NCBI GenBank assembly: GCA_035582835.1
Contig: JAYKAV010000289.1
Span: 1,108,170-1,172,169 of the forward strand
Reading direction: 5' to 3'
Origin: Phoebastria nigripes
Taxonomy: Eukaryota; Chordata; Aves; Procellariiformes; Diomedeidae
DNA length: 64,000 nt
Positions 42,301 to 57,300 of the stretch are shown here, in pieces. A program made the translations under genes and the position numbers. Position 1 is the stretch's first letter, and every line of letters starts with the position of its first letter. Under the pieces are notes generated by a model, which was not told the origin of the DNA, did no database searches, and saw only the letters and a list, made by a program, of their open reading frames with translations.

Positions 42301-45300
42301 TCTTGAACACGTTCCTGGGAGATGAAACAACCTGAAGATTCAATTCCAAGGGCTCCTGTTCTGCCAAGACTGTGTGTGAGCTTTACACCACCATGAAGAG
42401 CACTTTAATGTACCCTCTAGTTAGAAGGAGTACAGGCTAGGGGATAAAAAGTCACTCAGACACTTTCTCCGTAAGCTATAGTATTTCCGATGAGCTCTTC
42501 AGCATATGTGGGGCCAAAATCTTCAGGGTCTGATTTCCAAGGAAAATCACTGCAGTTAAACATGCGACTGCCATCCAAGTTCAGTGCCCTTGCTCTCTTT
42601 TGAGAGAACATCAGTACGCTGATGTCTATTCAGTTTTATTTTTACTACACTGTAATAGAAAATAATGGCTTTTTTTATTTAGCTATTGTATCTTGTGGTA
42701 CAGACAGTTGTTGAGCGCTCAGTGCTGTTTCACAACACATGCTGCTCTGCTGTAAGAGGCTGTTCAATTAAAAGGCCGAGGCTGAACTTTTCAAATGGCA
42801 TTTTTTACTCAATAAATTTAATGTCCCATTCTTAAATTCCTTCCAAATTTTCAGCCTGAAACCAAATACATTCATTGTCCCATTCTTAATTTCCTTCCAA
42901 ATTTTCAGCCTGAAATTCTCCGATAGTTTAGCCTGGCTGTGAATTTCCAATGAAACTGAAACAACTTTAATTAAAATTAAGGTGTTTGAGTATCAACTTG
43001 TCATTTGAAAACCCATACAGCTGCCGCAACCAGAGTAACTGAGCACTGAGTAGTCCTAAATAAACTCATCTTCCCAGCAAACTATGGCATCGTCTGTTCA
43101 CCTCGTTGGGTGGGACACCGAAACAGAGACTTAATGTGCTGCTTAAGGTAATTCAACAAGTCTGTGGTAGCAAAAGCACTTCAACCCAAGTCTTCCAAGT
43201 CTCAAATATGTATGAAAATTTATATTAAGTGACAGAAATCAGAACAGTAAAGTCTCTATAAAAGATGAGTTCCTAAAAAGCTCTTACACGTAAGCAATAA
43301 TCTAGGTAGCTCTGAACAGGGTTCATAAATCCAGACTGCTGCTAGATTTGAGGAGGGAATTCAGCTGTTATACAACTTTGGAGTCAGGCAGCTTGGCTCG
43401 AAGCCCATTTCAGTGCAGTTAGTTGAAATCCGTGCTCCACCATAGCCTGGGGCAGGCTTAAAACAGTGTCAGACTGGAGGGAACAGCATGGTTTGGTGTG
43501 ACTCCTAGCTGAAAAAGATAGTTTCCAGGAGGAAACCTGGAACATATGAAGCTCAGTTGCCGATCAAGAGCTCCTGGATAAGAGACTACTCACACCTCCA
43601 GCAAAATTTGGTGCAGGCTCTTCCAGAGTTAAACCAAAGCACAGCAACACAATCATAAAAAGCCTTAACCAAAAGGAGGGAAGAAGGGAGAAAGAATCTA
43701 GTCCCAGTATCCAGTGACAAAACACGTGATTATGAAAAACACAGGCTCTTGACATAAGATGGAGCCTTTACCACTGAATTCAATGAGACTCATAGCGTGT
43801 AATCCAGGCAAAGGAAGGTCAGAAACCCATCCTGTTCCCAAAGACCAATGTGGTCTTATCCTAGTGAGAAGTGGCCACATCCTGCTGATGAAGTGACAGT
43901 GGGAAGTCCAGTCTGGCACACAAGAAACTGCTGTAACCAAGTCTGGGGCTTGTGCTAGACATTTTAAACTACTCTCGTAACTGTGGAGAGAAAAGGGCGT
44001 AGTCTGGCAGTAGTCCTAAAAACAGTAAAAAATAACTGATCTTGATGTGTTCCAACATGGTTAGTCCTGAATCTGTGATTACACCCACATTCTTGGCAGA
44101 GGAGAAAGATGCGGTGTGGTACAGTTAGATGGGCTGAGTAACAAAAGGTACAGGACAGCATCCGCCCCAAGAGCTGTTAGCAATACAAAATCTGAACAGG
44201 CAGGCCTTACAAATTATCCATGCACCAATCTGCAAGCCCCAATAACATTCATCATGCCCCCAAGCTACCCACCCTTGTTTTATTAAACCCAGTCCAATGT
44301 TCATTCCTCTTCTCCTACTGTGCCCAGCAGAATCACCCATCTCCAAACAGTGCTCCCCAAAATAGCCCTCTTCTCATGGAGAAACAATTCAAGAGTTAAT
44401 TGCTTTGTAGTTCTATAGTTAATTGCTGTATTTTACTCACGCTATCCTGGATTTAATTCAATTTCCCACTCATATCTAGAAATTGGGATTCTCCTAAATA
44501 TACACGTTAGTTTTGCTCCTCTTTTCTACACACAGGATGGGACAATGCTGAGACTACTGAATAAAAAAATCACACGGCACATATTACTATTTGCACGTGT
44601 GCCTGTTTACCCACCCGCTTTGGCTCCCTTATAACTGCTGAAACAATCCAATCTAGCGGCAAGCAAACTTGCATCTGAAATCTTCCAAGCCTTGCACCAG
44701 AAATTCCATGGAAAATTTTACCATGGGACAGCAGTAGTCCAAGGCTCAGTGGCACGGAGACCAGAACAATCCCTGAATGTGTTCTCCAAATGAGGGGGGG
44801 GTTTCTCAAAGGTGACGGGTTTGTAATATCCCTGGAATGTCTTTTACNTGAACGATGCTACTTGAGAACTACACTGTGCCATCCAGTTCATCTCAGTGAT
44901 GTGCCTGGAGATGGGACCCTGCTCACAGAAGCGCTTTTATGTGTTCTGGTTCACAGCCCGCAAAAATTAACAAAAGTGTAACTGTGCACAGCTCCCCCCA
45001 TCCCTCCAGCATTCACAAGGAGGGAAACGCGCCCCCCCCCCCCCAAACTCCTGCTAAATGCTAGAAAGCTTCAGGCAGAGGAATGACCGCTCATTCAAAA
45101 CTCATTATGTCTTGGGGTTTCACTGTGTAAAGCAACTTTTTCTGCTCCTGACCTACAGGTCCCACTCTGACCTCTGGCTTGCTGAAAAATGAGCTAAATA
45201 TTTGAAGCGAAGCCAAACAAACTGTTTCTTTAAACATTTCTTTTCAGAAATTGGAAAATCTTCCTCATGGAATGAGGATACCGGGGAACCTCTACAGCTG

Positions 45301-48300
45301 ACTAAGTTCTTGCTTGTTTTAGGAGGGAAGCCCTGCATTTTGAAGGAAAGAGAGATTTTTTGCAACCACCGACCAAATGTAACAGGGACATGTTACACTG
45401 GGACCTTGCAATCTTTCAAGCTGCTAAGGTTCACAAGAGGATGGCAAAAGCATCCCAAAGCATCAGGAAGTGCACACATACTCTCTTCACCCATCCATTT
45501 GGATTTCTCCTGTATTGTATCAGAGAGGTTAAATAAAACAAGAGCAATTGCAGCATGCCAGGATTTTTATTCCCAATTCTGCCTCTGACCTGTGGCGTGG
45601 ACATGGGTAAAACACTCCCTTGCACCTAAGTTTGCTCACCTGTTAGAGAGGAAGATCGACTTCCAGTGGGAGCTGGCTTCCTAAATTATTTAAGTGTTTT
45701 GCAAAGTTTGACCACAGCTCTTTTCTTGCTGTCCTGGGAGTGAAGCCAACAACTGGACTCCTGTCTGTCACATGTCAGCTTGCTCTCTCCTTCACGTAGG
45801 AGGGGGACAGATAACTAGGGTTTACATAGCACTCGTCTGGAAGGCAACATTTAAGACCAAGTATCATGGTTCACAGTACTTTTCTGCAGACCTGATTAAA
45901 TCGCGGGTAGTTTGCTGGTCTAACTATATCAGTGAGGACTGCAACGAGTCACAATTTGTGATCAACATAGATGTGCTGGCAAAAGCCCCTCATGCAGACA
46001 GCCTGGGAACGAAGCTAATCGAGTCCTGGGTGAGGCAGGAATCAGCTACAATGGTGCAGAAGTTATTGCTCCACCGGGAGCCCTTTGTTGACAGTTACTT
46101 GTAGAGCTTGTTAGCACAGCTCTGCTAGCAAAATCCAGCCTCGGTCACTGCCTCCCCACTAAACCTTGATGTTTGAAGAAATGCAAAGGTCATCTGCAGA
46201 AATGAAGTGCAACACACACCGCTTGCACAGAACTGCTCTGTGTGGGTTGCTGTGCACGTACCCGAATGCCACTGCTCACACACACAACTGTGGAAAAGGT
46301 GTCCCACTACATGCCCCGCAAAGTACTTTCACATCATGGAAACCTGGGGAAACCCTTCATTGCTAAAACCGCCATTCCCTTCAAGAGGCACCTCAGATCT
46401 TACACAGACACTTGCCAAGGCACGTGGCACGTTCATTTGAGGAGAAGTGGTGTGGACAGATCTGTTGCTTATGCCTCAAATTCTTTAATGCAGATATAAA
46501 AGCTGAAAACAATCCTAGCTGGATACAGAGAGAAAACCTTCCTGTAAAGTGCATGTGACCAATACAGCAATATCTATACAGGTGTGCAGAGCTCCTGAGA
46601 AAGTGTTGTTAGCCATCATTTCCAGTCATCAGAACTGCAACATTTTTACTCCTTTCCCTTGGAGTCCCTTAGGCAATAATGGGAAGAAGAAACACCCAGC
46701 TTTCATTTGTTATATATCTCTGCCTTCGTAGTTGTAGAGCATAGGTGTAGTCTGAATCTGTCTCTGTGGGTCCCTGATGCTGAGTGATAGCGTGTAAAAT
46801 TAATTCCATGCTCCTAAAATGGGGATTGGCTTTTAAAAATGGAGAAATTGTCATTTTCAAGAAGACTGCCACTATCCACTTGTCTACCCTACCTTGGGTT
46901 GCACTTGAATGCTGAGATGTGTCCTGAACACAACCTCTTTCATGCTTTTACAAAGACTGGCATTTGTTATTGCAAACCAGGTGGCATTGCTTACATGGAA
47001 GAGCAACATTCAGACTGTACAGGCAAGTCTAGCGATACTTACTGCTGGAAACAAGGAGACAGAATCATGGGATCAGCCAGCTTTTCTTACAAACTGTCAC
47101 TGACCACAATCTCACCCTCAAAGCAAAAGCTAATCAGGGCTTTCGTTTTACCCTGAGCAATATGGGGGGAGAAAGGGAAATAAAACAGAGACAATATAGA
47201 ATTCAAAGGAGTGGAAATACTGCGCTACATCAGCAAGAGAGCCACTTTATGGACTTCACAGCTACAGAAGGTCATGAGTCAAACGCTGTGACTAGATTTT
47301 CAAACGAGCCAAGTAATTGTATAAGCATTAAGAATGTAGAAATTATGCAAGCTACAACAAGGGCAATTATGTCTCATGCTTTAGGCCATAAACCGCATTG
47401 GTGACAAGAAAAAAAATCCTTCCTTTTCCCTGGCATCGAGCACTGCAAAGTTGCATGCAATACTCACCTCCCCTCAGGAGCTCCAATCTTGGGCTGGAGC
47501 CTCATAGGACACCTCATGGGTTACCCATGGGCTGGGCTGGTGTAAGAACTGCGCAGCTGCTTTGTTTGAGGATCAGGTTAGGCAGAGGTAGAACATAACC
47601 CCTGCAGTGTTGCACATTTATTTTTAAGTGGCTCATGCACAACAAAAGCAAAAGACGCAAGAATTCCCCTAAGCCTGTCTTAGTTCCTGACAGCTCTTCT
47701 TCTTTGCAATGAAATCCTTAAACCCCAAAGAGCCACAAGAAAAAAAATACTAGAAACGTGTTGCAAAGTCAAAACAACTTATGCACAGAGCAGTTTTGTC
47801 TCCAGTGATCCAGGCCAGACATTTACAGAGTGACCCTTTTGCCCCCTCCCAAAATTAGCGCAGCCTCTTTGCAGAGGTCTGAGCCAAGCCAGGCTCAGCT
47901 GCACTGAGCACTTCCTAACTGGGAACTCTTTCCTGGGCCGATTCTCAGCACCTCTGGCAGGGACTGAACTCAGAAATCCTCTGTTGCTTATTGTCATTCA
48001 GAGGATCATCTTAAATATAGGATGGAGCATGCCACAGCTGGGGAATAACACAGAAAGTTGACATGGCTTCCACAACGCTTTTTTCTTCAGAAAAACTCAA
48101 GTTTTGGTAGGTAGTGGAATTTGGATGTAGAGCTGAAATTTGGTCATTCACACAGCAGGCAGGGGATGCAGCTGGGGTCTCCAGACATGGAGTCTAGTTT
48201 GCACACCACAGGACTGCAAGAAGTAACACCAAACAATTCTCCTGAGTAATGAGCTGGGGTAAGAACAAACTTTCAGCCTTAATGGGGACTTGCTAAGAGC

Positions 48301-51300
48301 TGCGAACTCTGGGCAATTTGCTGATGTGGTTGCTGCTCAGGTATTTGTAAACAGAAGACATCAGGGCTGTACAACCAGTCGTGCTGATGTTTCACTAAAG
48401 AACATATCCAATGTGGAACAGATTGTCCTGTCCATAAAACACATGATCCCGGTGCTATCTAATGCCTTACACTTATGGCCCAAATCAGTATTCAGATCTG
48501 TTGATATCCACGCCCAGGCTGCAGGGGGTCCTGCAGACCTTTTGGTTTTTACTGTTGTAGAAAGGAGCTGCGTTTATCTTCACTGGGTACTGCAAGATCT
48601 CACAGGACTGTAACAAGTGTCCTCAGGGAATGCACAGCCTTCTAGCTCTTAGCCTCTTGGTTGTTCTTTAAAGACATTACATGGGGTTGAGTTTTAGCCA
48701 AGTATGTGTGAGGAAATCTGCTGCCAGGCCAGGATGCTGCCTGGATCACGGATCCAAATATTCCCTCCTTCCAGCCTCAGACACTTGCATCTTTTGATTC
48801 CCAACCCACATCAGTTCAGTGCTCAGGAAATGGGCTCCGTGACTGTACCTTGTGGGACGGCACCTTGCTACCATGAAAATGGTGCCAACAGTTAACTGTA
48901 TCCAGGTCAGGCATGTTGCCCAGCTGTGGGAGATTACTTCTGCAGCTAGTCCAATGCAGAAAGCTTTTCTCACAGCTAGCTGCAGCACTCGGCACCAGAT
49001 GTTTCCTCAGCATAGCACTCAATATTCAAAGATCTGCATCAGAATTTAATGTAGGGAGGAAGAAATTCAGAAATTTGCAATGGATCTTGTAGAACAGCTC
49101 AGACATTTTGCTCTAGATCCTGAAAAGGAGTCAGAGAGTAGGTCTCAGTCTAGGGAACACAAAAGCTTGTCCTTGTGTGTTGAGTCCTTGGTCCTAGACC
49201 ACGGTCCCACTAGTGAAGGCACAGTGACAGTGAAGGACCTCAAAAGGAAGCAATTTGGGAAGCTGGGGAGAGTGAAGGACAGAACAAAAAGCAGCCAAAG
49301 CTAATATTCAGCACTGGGTTTGCAAGAAGGAATTGATACTGGAAACAAAATGAGACAGACAGAGCTCATTCTTCTGACAGCCATTTGGAAACATTCATCC
49401 CCAGCCTTTGCTGATGCCAAACCTTAGCTCAGGGAGGCTGCAAATCACCAGTGTGGCCTCCTGAAAACCTTTAACAGGGAATGAGAGAAAGGAGGAAGGC
49501 CAGACCTCAACAGTGGGGGCTTGAAGCAATCATTACTCAGCCACAGGAACATACAACAGCCTTTGGAACAGTAGGACAGGCAGATGCAAGTACAAATGGA
49601 GGGAAATTTTTAAACCACTTACTCGGGAACCTCTCTTGCCAGGTGGTCCTGGTAAGCCCGGCAGACCTGGTGGACCCTAGAAAAATAAAAATAAGTATTA
49701 ATGATGGTTCTATAACAGGATGGTGCTCCTGACAGTATTTCAGGGAGACCCATAATACAACCATTTGGAGAAGACCTGGGGAGAAGGGCCAGTTATAACA
49801 CCACGGCCAGAATTTCCTTTCAACTTACACTATTACCATAAAGGGATAAAAGCCATGCACAATAACATCTGCAGAAGCATATATTTCCATAGAGTAGAGA
49901 CAGAGCGTTCACATCTTTCTGCTGTGGACCGCATTCCCGTGATCACAGCTGTGTTTCATGCTTCCAGTTTCCTGGACCCGTGCTGTAACACAGGGGTAAC
50001 ACAACTGTCTGTCAGCTTCGGAGTTTCCTGCTACGTGCTAGCACACAACAGAAGTAATGTGTTAGCACCTTGGCGAAGGAGGAACATTGTGTGTTGTAAT
50101 ATATACCAGCTGAGGATGTATAGTTCTTGGTATTGTAGGTTCCTACATGAGTTGCAACATAATCGCATCCCAGCACTTCATATTTTAAAGCAGCGTGTTA
50201 TAAAATGTAATAAAATTGGTGTCAATGTTGGAAATTCTTAAATATGGCTCTGTAATATAGGAGGGATCAACTCATACATGTCAGAGTGGTGGGGCTTCTT
50301 GGAAGAGGGTGAGAACAAAGTGGAGATATCAGGCGCCCAGCTGTGCACTGATCTGAAACAGGTTAGGAAAAAATACTTAACCAATGAGGTTTGAACTCCT
50401 TTGAATTTATTCATTTATTTATTCATTTTTTTCAATGGACTGGAGAATTCAGATTTCTGGAGAGCCATTTGCAACTCCTAATAACTCCTCAAAACTTCTT
50501 TTCCCCCAAGCCAAACATGTCTAACAAGAATAACTGTTAATTAAAGCGTCTCCCAGAGGATTTATATTCTAGTAGCTTGTTACAAAAGACGAGTTTTCAT
50601 TGCATCCAGGGGAGAGAGTGATCCAGAGCAGCAGACTGAAGGATGTTTGGAAGGCAGCCTGAGCTCTCCAACTGCCTGGCAGTCAGGAGAGCAGGTCCCA
50701 GGAGCAACGCTCCGCGGGGAAGATGGGTGCACCGCATGGAGCAGGTGCTGCACAAGCCCCACGGCCGTGCTCTGGCCCCAGCACGGCCTTGCTCCCTTCC
50801 CACTGGGTCATCTCCGTAGGACCTCACATGCACGATCGCCCCGAGCGGAGCCTGTTGCAAGGCTGACCCTGTTGCTGCTGAAGGATTGCCAGGCAGGACT
50901 GCTCAGGCTCCACAGCGTGTTACTGGCCCCGAGGAAGAGTGAAAAGTTCATGATCTCTAATGCAGGAGTCATCGAGTGCGTGATTTAGTAACAAAAATAA
51001 GCCCTGCAGATCCCGACCCTAAATCTCATGCCCAGGATAAGATTTTGAATGGAGAAAACCTGCCTGAACCATTTAGGTAACTGATGAATAAACATTCCCC
51101 TAATATTACCAACCCTCCTATACATAAGCAGCAAATCAGTATAAAAGAGATCTTTTAAAAAAGACATCCAGACAAACTTGGTACAGTGGAAAAAAGTCAG
51201 GGGGAGGAGTAAGCAAAGCCCAGGGTAGGTCTCTGTGCTACTAATTTGTCAGGACATCAAATGAATCGTAACATATTTTTTTTCTGTAGTTATTTCTATC

Positions 51301-54300
51301 TGTAGTAAAGATGACAAGAAAAGGATTGTTTTAAAAGTTTAAGACCCTAGACAGCATAGAACAGCTAATGCCCCCCACTTAGACACACAGGGATGGACTT
51401 CTACCACTGTATCACTCACTGCTACTACCCAACACTGCTGCCTGTCCTGGAGATTTCCAGTCTCTATGGCCTGGGACGCTTCATCTGACCTCTTTGCAAG
51501 TTGCTTATGGCTGGCTAACACAGTATTACTGGTCCTTGTATTAACAACCCTCATTGATACAGCTGACCCTCATTTTAGCAATACACACAGCATTTTAACC
51601 TGCCATTGTGCCAGCTCAGGGCCCCGCGCATAATGCAATTATACAGCTGTGCAAATAGACATGATTGTAGGTTTTTTTAAGCCACATGTATAATAGTGCT
51701 CCAGAATCCAAGCTTTTATTAAAAAAATCCCCTTGCCCTTTTAGTTGGGAAGGTAACTACCAAAACATGAATCCAATGCAAGTGATCCAGTGACAGTTGG
51801 TAGAGTTTACCAAAGATTAATTCAAGTCCTTAACCTCTTCTCCATCAAAACCCATCCCCATTTACCCCTAGGAAGAGAAATAAAAGAGAAGACGCAACTG
51901 TCTGAGAACTGCGTTCCATGCGTACCAGAATTGAGGTGACCTTTTCCACCTTCCTGCTAACAGCAGCTGCAATTGTACTTGGTCATTTGAGTAAAAACGG
52001 TCTCCAAAAACATGGGCTGTTCAGAATAAACTGAAGCTAACATAAAAATAAGGAGAGAGTTAATACCTGCACTGGAGTGGGAATATGGAGTTAAGGGAAA
52101 GGCATTTAGCTGGAACAGCACAGAAAGAGATAGTACATAATAACAGTACAGTATGACAGTACATAATTCAGGAGTCCCTATCACGTTGCTTTGGTTTAAT
52201 TTGCCTTTCCTTCAGCCTTTTTTTTTTCCTCTCCTGAAAGGTAAGAGGAATAAGGTGACTGTTGGATGAGTGGCTAAAAGTTGCCAGCCACTATGGTAAC
52301 TGCATAAGGCAAGAGTGTGACCACAAACAGATTAGAAGCAAGCCAAGGTGGAAGAGGACTGGGGTAGCTGGATGAACACACGTAGTTGTGAAACATGACG
52401 CACTGCAAGACTACCTTCTAGCCTCTCGCATGGTTCCTCGGAAGTTGGATTTGATGGGACACATACTGTGCCTTCCTTGTGACTCGTTTCTCCTCTGCCC
52501 TGTGCCCTATACACATGCCTCTCCATCATCCAGCTCAAGTTCTCGAACAAGAGGCCCGCGTCAGACAACTGGCTTTGCCTGGAGAGAGCAATACTGAAAT
52601 ACACATGAAGAAAAATGCACATCCGCAGAAGCAGCCAGAGAAGAATAAGACTGGATCAGGGCCCAGCTACTTACAGATGATGGATGCAATCCCACTTAAA
52701 ACGCAAGGCTCCGAGACATGGAGAGTAAGAGGCGTCTATCAACGAGCCACCACGCAGCAAGCCGCTAAGAGTCTGCCTGGAGGTAACGCCCACGCAGTCC
52801 CAACACTCACCAGGGACATCTCCACCCTCACCCCTAACGCAGGGAAGAGTTAAACTGATCTCACAGAGCCTGTGTGGACCTTTCCCCTTGTACCCTTTAG
52901 AGCATCCTTGGGGAATTCCATAGGGAGCAGTGGGAAGTGCTTGGAGAGGCAGGAAGATTTTCTTTTCCTGGCAGCTGGAGGAAGATATCACTTCTCTGCT
53001 CCTGCCCTCCCATTGCAGGGACACCCCATGAGATCGGCAAAGCTGACAGCCTCCTGCAGCGAGCTACCGTTCCTAGCATTTTGGTTCTTGTCTCTCTGGC
53101 TTCTTGCCTACTCCTTTCTGCAAACTGATGGCGGAGAACACACACCCTGTTATCACACAAAGCAAAATCAGAGATCAAGGAGAAACATGGCAGAAGCAGA
53201 TACTCTCTCTTCTCAAGCCAAACAGCTGAATTGTTAACCAGCCTGAACAGTTCTGTGAAGCCGCTAATGGCAGCCACATAAAAGTTTAACCCTTCTCAGT
53301 TTCCCACGGTAGCATTAGCAACAATGACTGATCCCACCAAATGATTATAGGATTTATTCTAAGCTGCTGCTGGGAAACTTTCTGGCGCAAAGGGGACTTT
53401 TTTTCTTAGCTTTTTAGCTTCAAATTGCAAATGGAAAATTAAGCTAAGTTGTCTGAAAGGGAAATACATCGGACCCTGAGGACAAGAGAAATCTCACCAT
53501 TTCCTCTTGCTGCTAAGATCAGCCAGTTTATATCTCTGCCTCTCCCACATCATGACCCTCCTCACGCTGCTTCCTCTGCCCGCAGCAATGCCACTGGGAG
53601 GTAGGGGCTCTCAGATCTCAAAACCTGAGCAAGGCTGAACCTGTTCGGAGAGGGCTTCAAGGAAAGCACAATCGGTAGAGGACTTGGTGCTGGTGATTTG
53701 GGAAATAGCTTGCTTCCTTTTGAATGACTACTGAATCAACTTGCTCAGATAGCAAAGTATTCCTGTAATCATTTCCCCAGGGGCAAGTACTCAGCCTAGT
53801 AGCAAATAGCTGACAATTACCCAGGAAACAATTCAGCTCATATTCCAGTGCACGCTGATAGACTTCCACATCTATATTTTAGGGTCTCTCCCATGTACTG
53901 CTGCCTCCCCTGTTCAGTACCCCTGCACGGCATTAGTGGCACAGTTCTCCTTTATCCCAGAAACGGTTGCATTTCAGAGGTGGGCATCCTGCACTGTGCA
54001 AAACACTGCAAGGACTGAAGAGAGAATATTCTTCTTTCTCAGATGCTAATGCATGTGGTAAAACCCAACTTAAAAGGGAGTTCAGAAAACGCATCAAAAG
54101 CTTCTCCTCACATTGGCATCAAGTTCTGAGCAGTAACATTACCCCTGCAGATAGAGAACCTGTCTTGTTTTCTTCCTGGAGGAGGATGAGGCATATTTCA
54201 TACACGAGGCCACTGCCACAAATCCACCGTTTAGCCTCGTACGTCTGGAAATCACCAGCATGGAGGGACTGAGCAGCTGCAGGGGCAGCACTAGAATTAA

Positions 54301-57300
54301 AAATCTCCTGCTCAGGAGAACAGAAGAGGAGGAGAAGACCTCATCTTCAAAAGATATGCCAACCCCGCTTCACCTCACCGTCCTTGCCAGGCACTGCGCA
54401 GAGAGGGAGACAGGACCTAAACTAAAACCCGGCTTGAAGTACTGCCTAAAACAAATCTGCAATTTTGGGGAAAAAAAAAATCCAGCACTTTGGTTACTTT
54501 CTTCAAGGCAGGCTTATCATATTAAATTTAGACACATCTGGGTTTCAACCAGCCTAGAAAGAAAAAGCCCTCATAATTCTGGCAGGAACTGAGATGTTGG
54601 TGGAAAGCCAGTCTTGTAATACGATTTCCGCAATAGACACAGATGTTTATTCTGGGTCTGTACACCACCTATCACAGAAATGTCCTCGTCCACAATTGGA
54701 TTCCTAATAGTGTGGCAGCACAATACATAGCAAAATATTAGTATTCCAGCTTGATGAAAGCAGCTTTTCTGTAGAGACATTTCAGGAACAGTCTCTGCAT
54801 GAGGCACTTCAGACTCTCGAGCAATGTCAGACCTTGGAAGGAAGTCTGAAAGGGTGTGAAGAAATAGAGGGATCCCATACTCTATCACTCACTTTCTGTT
54901 TTTAAAGATTTATAAAAATACCTGTATATACTTATACAATACATCCCTACATCCTTTGCAGCACATTTATCTCAATCACGCTTTCAACTACTGCTCTTCA
55001 AAATGAACTTTGTTTTACACAAATAGAGCTCTCTGATATTTAGTCATTTGCCTGCAAGAAGATTTCCGTTTGGGGATAGTTCTGGTTAAATTAGCAAAAA
55101 ATTATGATCCAACTGTGTGAGCGAGGCTAAAACTTTTCCCATGTATTACACAAAGCGTGCGATCTTTTTTTTTTTGTTAATATGACTCATTCATTAAGAG
55201 ACATTCAACCACATTGTGTGTTCCTTAATTTATCACAGACTGTCAGCTTGAGTAGCCTTTTCTGCTACAAGGAGGACTGGAAACAGGCACTTCATATTTT
55301 ATCAGCGTTCCCAATCACCTCTCTCCCCTACCCGCTGATTGAATTGGCAAGGATTGCTTCTTTATGAAAGGAGCTGGGCTCCAAGATAAACTGCTCGTGC
55401 GGAAGATGGCAGCTGGAGCAGTCTAGACTGGGGACGCGCTCAGAAACACATCTGCCTTTGAAAGAAGGCTGCCTGCCAAACGCCACACCTCTGGCTGGGC
55501 TGCTGCCACCAGGGTTCGAACCTGGGGCTCCTGGCCGCGCATCGCGCCGTGCCGATGGGAACTGGAGGCTGCTGGCGCACCCGCCCGGGGACTCTTCCGA
55601 CTCGGATACTCGGGGAGTCGTTTGAAACACACTCCCTCCCTCCCTCCCCGCTCCTCCTGCGTTAGTGCTTCCACAGCCTCTTGGTGAACTCAGCCCGCTC
55701 CTCTGCATGTTCAGCGTCAGGTATGGTTTTCTTGCTCTAAAAATAACCCTCAGACACTAGTCAAAAGAGTCAATATGGGGCTTTTTGTTTGCAGGGGCGA
55801 AAAAGCTATGGAATTACAGCCTTATTATATAGGAGGAAAAAGGTCCAACTTGGGGTACACTGTGTACAACTCAGCTAGATGCCAGGGCTGCGCCAGGGCA
55901 ACGGGTTTGCTGCAGCTTTACCATGTAACACGGAGCACGCGCATCCCAGCAGGCAGCACTGATGGGCAGGGGAGAGGGCTAAATCCCCGTCAAACCTGCT
56001 GCTGGTATAGACAAGCAAATGATACCCCATCCACCAAAGGATTCAAAACACCTATCACATCACAGCCTTGCAAGGGCTTGAGGACTTGACGTACTGGCAA
56101 CAAAATACTATTTTTCATTTATTATTTTTCTTTTGTGGGTGTCCAAGCTACTTGCAGCCATGCGCTGGGGTCACGCCGCTCTGCAAGCTGAGCGAAGGCC
56201 CGCTTGGCCCCGCGCAGGGACGGGAGATCTCGAGTGAGGCTCAGCAGAGGTGCTGTGGGCAGCCATGGGGATGATTCAGAGGGACGTTTGCCAGCTGCTG
56301 AGTCAGTCCTGAGTTACTGACTTAGCATGATGTTTGGGTGTTCTTTTTGCTCTCTCCCCCCTCCAAAAGAAATGTAGAGCCGAGATCCCAAATGCTTGTG
56401 GTTATTAATGGTTCCCAAGAAATTTTTCTTTTTTAAGAGCTTATTATCCTCCCTCCTCTAGCCGCCCAGAAAAACCCAACATTCCTGAAGAATTAATGCT
56501 CTGCCATTAGTTGCATGTGGGACGCAACGTCTCCATTTCCTGTTGGGCAGCACCGTGGTGGTCTTTCCAGACAGATTAATCCACGGAGGGTGCTGCCGTT
56601 TACTGCTAGGTGAACACATCCTTTTAGCCCCTTGCTTGCACTCCTCTAACTATGCGGACACCTCCCTCAATTGTGGGGAAGGGGCCCTTCTGCACAGCTA
56701 AGATTATACCACAGTTGTTTTGGTAGCAATCACAAAGCTGGAATTGCAGAGACCACAGTGCCTGAGTCATCACTGCCTCGCACCCTGCCTGTCAATCACA
56801 TCCTCATTTTGGGATGATGAGGATAAGAGATGGTCCTTTCTCTCTAAGTGGAGAGCCGGACANGCAGGGTGCTGCTGGCTGCCAGCCTGCCTCTGCCCAT
56901 AAATCATTGCCAAGGTGGCCCCAATCCTTGCTGAAAAGGTGGAAGGCGGTTTCCCATTCACGCTTCTCTGCCCAGCGTGACAGTCTTCTTGAAGAGATCT
57001 TGTATCAGGCAACACAACTGGGAAAACTAATTAATCATCTTAGCCTTCCACCCGTGTGCCAGACTTCGTGTATGACATTCCCAGCCCATAACCTGCCCCG
57101 TCCAGGGAAAGCGCCGGGCTGCGATATCACGCAGCAGAGCAGGAAGGGCTGTACTGACCTCATCAGAAACGTCTGCCCAACAACACGAGGACGGCGCCAG
57201 GTAATTACTCAAGCATGGAGCATTTATCAGCACTTGTTCTGAAACATGCTCGTCTGGCCATAGAAGTGCTACATTAATTTCTCCACATGTCATCCCCATT

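Larger units (their letters stand above)
41485..49622 (-). other. COL27A1: Intron between exons 4 and 5 (8138 bp)
   Basis: It contains a 54-bp-period tandem duplication (42822-42915) and a C13 run at 45032-45044. No other gene-like signal was seen. Confidence 0.9.

Noticed and set aside
46108..46131. Short hairpin (TTGTTAGCA / TGCTAGCAA) as a microRNA candidate
   Set aside because: A 9-bp stem is far too short for a precursor.
55509..55525. tRNA-like T arm on the minus strand (CCAGG, TTCGAAC, CCTGG)
   Set aside because: The T stem and loop are perfect, but no A box, anticodon arm or matching acceptor stem is found in the 50 bases upstream. It is treated as a chance palindrome.
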